Positions 27,480 to 30,000 of a DNA stretch of 30,000 nt are shown piece by piece. The stretch comes from Neocallimastix lanati (nom. inval.) (taxonomy: Eukaryota; Neocallimastigomycota; Neocallimastigomycetes; Neocallimastigales; Neocallimastigaceae): contig JACVTC010000083.1 in assembly GCA_016946835.1 (NCBI GenBank), positions 692,501-722,500 of the forward strand, in the 5' to 3' direction. Position 1 is the first letter of the stretch; each line of letters opens with the position of its first letter. The notes beneath the pieces were generated by a model. That model did not search any database. It saw only the letters and a program-made list of their open reading frames with translations, and had not been told where the DNA came from. The position numbers and the translations under genes are program-made.

Positions 27480-29221
27480 TTGAATGGGTGGTTGATTCAG
27501 GTGCCACTCAGACTATAATCAACAATCCTGAATTATTGAATTCTAAAAAAATAAAATATACTCTTATTAATTTCCTCAATAACAAAATCAATGAATCAAA
27601 TATTTCTGGAAAATTAAAAATAAAAATAGGATCAGAAATATTAAACATTGATAATGCTATTCTCTTTCAAAATGGTAGAAGAAACTTATTATCAATAATA
27701 GATCTATTAGATAATAATTTTATATTTTTTAACCAAAATAATAAAAAATACTTAAAATTGTTTAAAGATAATATTAAACAATTAAACATAAAAAATTCTA
27801 TAGATACTATAGAAATAAACAAAGGATTATTTAAAATAGTAACGAAAAATGAACCAAATGCTAAAAATAATAATCTAATTGAGAACTACTTAGTCGAATC
27901 AACAAATGAAAAAGTAAACAAAATTATTTGGCATAATAGATTCCTACACTATGATACTAATCAATTAATTAATAAATTAAAAAATATTAAATTATCACTT
28001 AAAACATGCAAGGATTGTAATATACCTAAAATCACTAAATTACCAAATAAAGCCAGTAATTTCAAAGCTAAATCTAGAGGAGACTTAATATATAGTGATG
28101 TACTAGAATTTAACAAAGGGAAAAAAGGTGTTGAAGGGGTAAATGGTGAAAATTATTCAGTAATTTTTGTGGATGATTTCTCAAGAAAATTATGGATCCA
28201 TAATATTACAAGTAAAAGAGAAGTGGGGAATGCAGTTATAAAATTTTTCAACTACTTGAAAACACACTTCGATATTAATATTAAGTATTTTAAAACAGAT
28301 TGTGCTCCAGAATATAGTACACCGTTAGTAAATGAATTATATGATAATTATGGAACAATTCATCTAACCTCTGCTCCTAGAAATCCTGAAGAAATCGGAA
28401 GATCTGAACGAAATAACAGATCTTTGGAAAATTGTGTTAAAACTATTCTTAAATATTCAAATTTAAATCTAAAATATTGGCCGTATGCCATAAAGTCAGC
28501 TATTGATGTCAAAAACATCATACCTCATAAGGGTATAAATAATAACATCCCTGATCTTGAATGGTATGGTCCAGAACATACCATTAGGTATGACAAATTA
28601 AGAGCTTTCGGCTGTTTTGTAACATATGATAGACAAGAAAATTTAAATAAGTTGCATATGTTTAAAAAATTCGGTATAAACTTAGGCAGAGCAGAAAATG
28701 CAAATGCCTACAAAATTTTAGATATACAAAGTGGCGCAATATACTTGCGTAGAAATGTAGAATTCTATGAGACCAAATTTATAAAGTCAAAAGATATCGA
28801 TATATTCCATATAAATAAAGAAATTATTAGTGAAAATATTGAAGACTTAAACAATATTGAATTTTATCAAGAATTAATTCTTGAAGATATAATTGACGAC
28901 CTTGAAAATAAATCAATAAATTTGAACGTAGATAATAATACCAACGACAATATTCAATCTAATACACAAATAAACAAAAATACAAGCATAAATAATGAAA
29001 AGTCAAATAACGAAGTTACGGAAGGTAACCAAGAAAATACGGAATCTAACATTTCATCGAATAATGAGGTTGAAAAACAAAATATAAGGAAGAACAATAT
29101 TGAAGAAAATAATAATGAAGTTGATAATATAGAAGAAAGTGACTCACTAAGTGGCGCAGTAGATAATGTAAACAACGCTAATTATAATTACGTAAGTGGA
29201 TCGGAAAGTGATATATATTGA
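27473..29221 (+). CDS. Copia protease and integrase
   Basis: The open frame begins at 27473 (FLIEWVVDSGATQT) in the -1 frame relative to Gag and has no early ATG. Counting from the GTG at 27488: protease DSG at 3-5; GAG-pre-integrase finger H149, H154, C174, C177; integrase core D204 (IYSDVLEF), D271 (FKTDCAPEY) and E307 (GRSERNNRS) with DD35E spacing. The C-terminal ~130 residues are an N/E-rich linker. It ends at TGA 29219-29221, where a TA repeat changes frame before reverse transcriptase. The integrase residues are intact. Confidence 0.9.
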   Translation, partial: FLIEWVVDSGATQTIINNPELLNSKKIKYTLINFLNNKINESNISGKLKIKIGSEILNIDNAILFQNGRRNLLSIIDLLDNNFIFFNQNNKKYLKLFKDNIKQLNIKNSIDTIEINKGLFKIVTKNEPNAKNNNLIENYLVESTNEKVNKIIWHNRFLHYDTNQLINKLKNIKLSLKTCKDCNIPKITKLPNKASNFKAKSRGDLIYSDVLEFNKGKKGVEGVNGENYSVIFVDDFSRKLWIHNITSKREVGNAVIKFFNYLKTHFDINIKYFKTDCAPEYSTPLVNELYDNYGTIHLTSAPRNPEEIGRSERNNRSLENCVKTILKYSNLNLKYWPYAIKSAIDVKNIIPHKGINNNIPDLEWYGPEHTIRYDKLRAFGCFVTYDRQENLNKLHMFKKFGINLGRAENANAYKILDIQSGAIYLRRNVEFYETKFIKSKDIDIFHINKEIISENIEDLNNIEFYQELILEDIIDDLENKSINLNVDNNTNDNIQSNTQINKNTSINNEKSNNEVTEGNQENTESNISSNNEVEKQNIRKNNIEENNNEVDNIEESDSLSGAVDNVNNANYNYVSGSESDIY

Positions 29222-30000
29222 AAGTAGTTATGATTCATCAAGTGAAATTGTACCACTTACTGTAAGAAAAATGAATATCAAAAGAAAATTAAATAGTACT
29301 GATTCTTCTTCAAATAATGAATATGACCATAAAAAGAAGAGATTTGAAAATAATGAAAATAACGAAAATGGAGAAATACATTTTACTGAAATATGGGATA
29401 ATTTACCTATTATCGATGCTGATGATTTATATATTCCTAAGACTATTCACGAAGCATTAAATAGCAAATATAAAAATTATTGGACACTTGCAATCAATGA
29501 AGAATTAGAAAATTATGACATTCATAAAACCGCAACCAAGATCAGTTTAAATCAAGTAGACAAAAACAGAAAATTAATAAAATTAAAATGGATATTTTCT
29601 GTAAAAACAAATGAAGATAATAAAGTAAAAAAATTCAAAGCTAGGTTAGTAGCAAAAGGTTACACACAAAAGAAAAACGTTGATTACTTTACAACATACT
29701 CTCCTACACTTGCCTATGAATCTTTGAGATATTTAATAGCTTATGCAGCAAGACATAGCTACAATTGCTATCAATTAGATATTAAAGGAGCTTACCTCAA
29801 TTCAAAAATTGATATAAATCTATATACAGAAATTCCTATGTTGCATCCGGATTATGAAGATGGCTATTGCTGGAAATTAAACAAAGCTTTATACGGACTT
29901 AAACAAGCCGGAAAACTATGGTATGAAGAAATCAATGATTCCTTAATCAATAAACTAGGATTTACAAGAACATACGCCGATACTAATATATACTATAAAA
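29217..30000 (+). CDS. Copia reverse transcriptase, 5' part (runs off window)
   Basis: Frame +1 relative to the integrase frame and open to the window end (261 codons). After a charged linker come WTLAINEELENYD, KWIFSVKTNEDNKVKKFKAR, LVAKGYTQKKNVDYFTTYSP, YQLDIKGAYLNSKI and ALYGLKQAGKLWYEE, the typical copia RVT_2 series. The first catalytic Asp (LDIKGAYLN) is present. The YVDD box and RNase H would lie beyond 30000. The first ATG is about 50 nt into the frame, so on its own it is not an ordinary gene start. Confidence 0.9.
   Translation, partial: MESSYDSSSEIVPLTVRKMNIKRKLNSTDSSSNNEYDHKKKRFENNENNENGEIHFTEIWDNLPIIDADDLYIPKTIHEALNSKYKNYWTLAINEELENYDIHKTATKISLNQVDKNRKLIKLKWIFSVKTNEDNKVKKFKARLVAKGYTQKKNVDYFTTYSPTLAYESLRYLIAYAARHSYNCYQLDIKGAYLNSKIDINLYTEIPMLHPDYEDGYCWKLNKALYGLKQAGKLWYEEINDSLINKLGFTRTYADTNIYYK

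Larger units (their letters stand above)
26619..30000 (+). mobile_element. Ty1/copia retrotransposon, truncated by window end
   Basis: Gag, protease, integrase and reverse transcriptase follow in the copia order (integrase before RT). Three lesions interrupt the reading: a stop in the zinc knuckle (27327), a frame change before protease (27473-27479) and a frame change in a TA repeat (29210-29219). The 5' border is unknown; the 3' part lies beyond 30000. Confidence 0.9.

Noticed and set aside
1-30000. Dictyostelium as source
   Set aside because: Not excluded: AT content, homopolymers and tRNA-targeted elements would fit, but the CE16-like GDSL start and the DUF5057-like protein favour an anaerobic gut fungus.

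Overview
The window is a very AT-rich eukaryotic sequence with long A/T homopolymers, microsatellites and few genes, dominated by LTR retrotransposons. The best guess is an anaerobic gut fungus (Neocallimastigomycota). Three things point there: a short-intron gene that starts like the CE16-type GDSL esterases of that group, a DUF5057-like coiled-coil pseudogene, and an intron-containing tRNA-Ile(UAU). A dictyostelid has similar base composition and similar tRNA-targeting retroelements, so it is the main alternative. No ribosomal RNA or other clade marker is present.

Layout. 1-60: possible tail of a + strand gene. 211-524 (-): two-exon, truncated GDSL esterase gene. 525-2137: AT desert. 2148-2239 (-): tRNA-Ile(UAU) with a 19-nt intron. 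2256-9423 (-): complete Ty3-type element (element 1) with 896-bp LTRs, one gag-pol ORF and the 5-bp target duplication GTTGA. 9429-9477 plus 15877-16795: a diverged solo LTR of the same family (LTR B), split by a complete chromovirus-like Ty3 element (element 2, 9478-15871, + strand, target duplication TTAGT). 16801-17703: a second solo LTR (LTR C). 17709-24400: AT desert with tandem repeats, strong hairpins and two decayed LTR promoters related to element 2. 24404-25682 (-): multiply frameshifted coiled-coil/DUF5057-like pseudogene. 26619-30000 (+): Ty1/copia element, cut by the window edge and broken at three places.

How the parts relate. Element 1, LTR B and LTR C sit in a row, and every junction carries the same GTTGA. 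Read in the tRNA direction this is TCAAC, 12-16 nt upstream of the tRNA, where a Pol III start site is expected. This looks like repeated Ty3-style integration at one tRNA start site. Both complete Ty3 elements have a sequence just after the 5' LTR that is complementary to a segment of their own LTR 35-38 nt downstream of a TATA box, as expected for Tf1-like self-priming rather than tRNA priming. Element 2 joins gag and pol through a textbook -1 frameshift signal: A_AAA_AAC, a UAG stop, an 8-nt spacer and a 7-bp stem-loop. Element 2 has a chromodomain-like C-terminus; element 1 does not.
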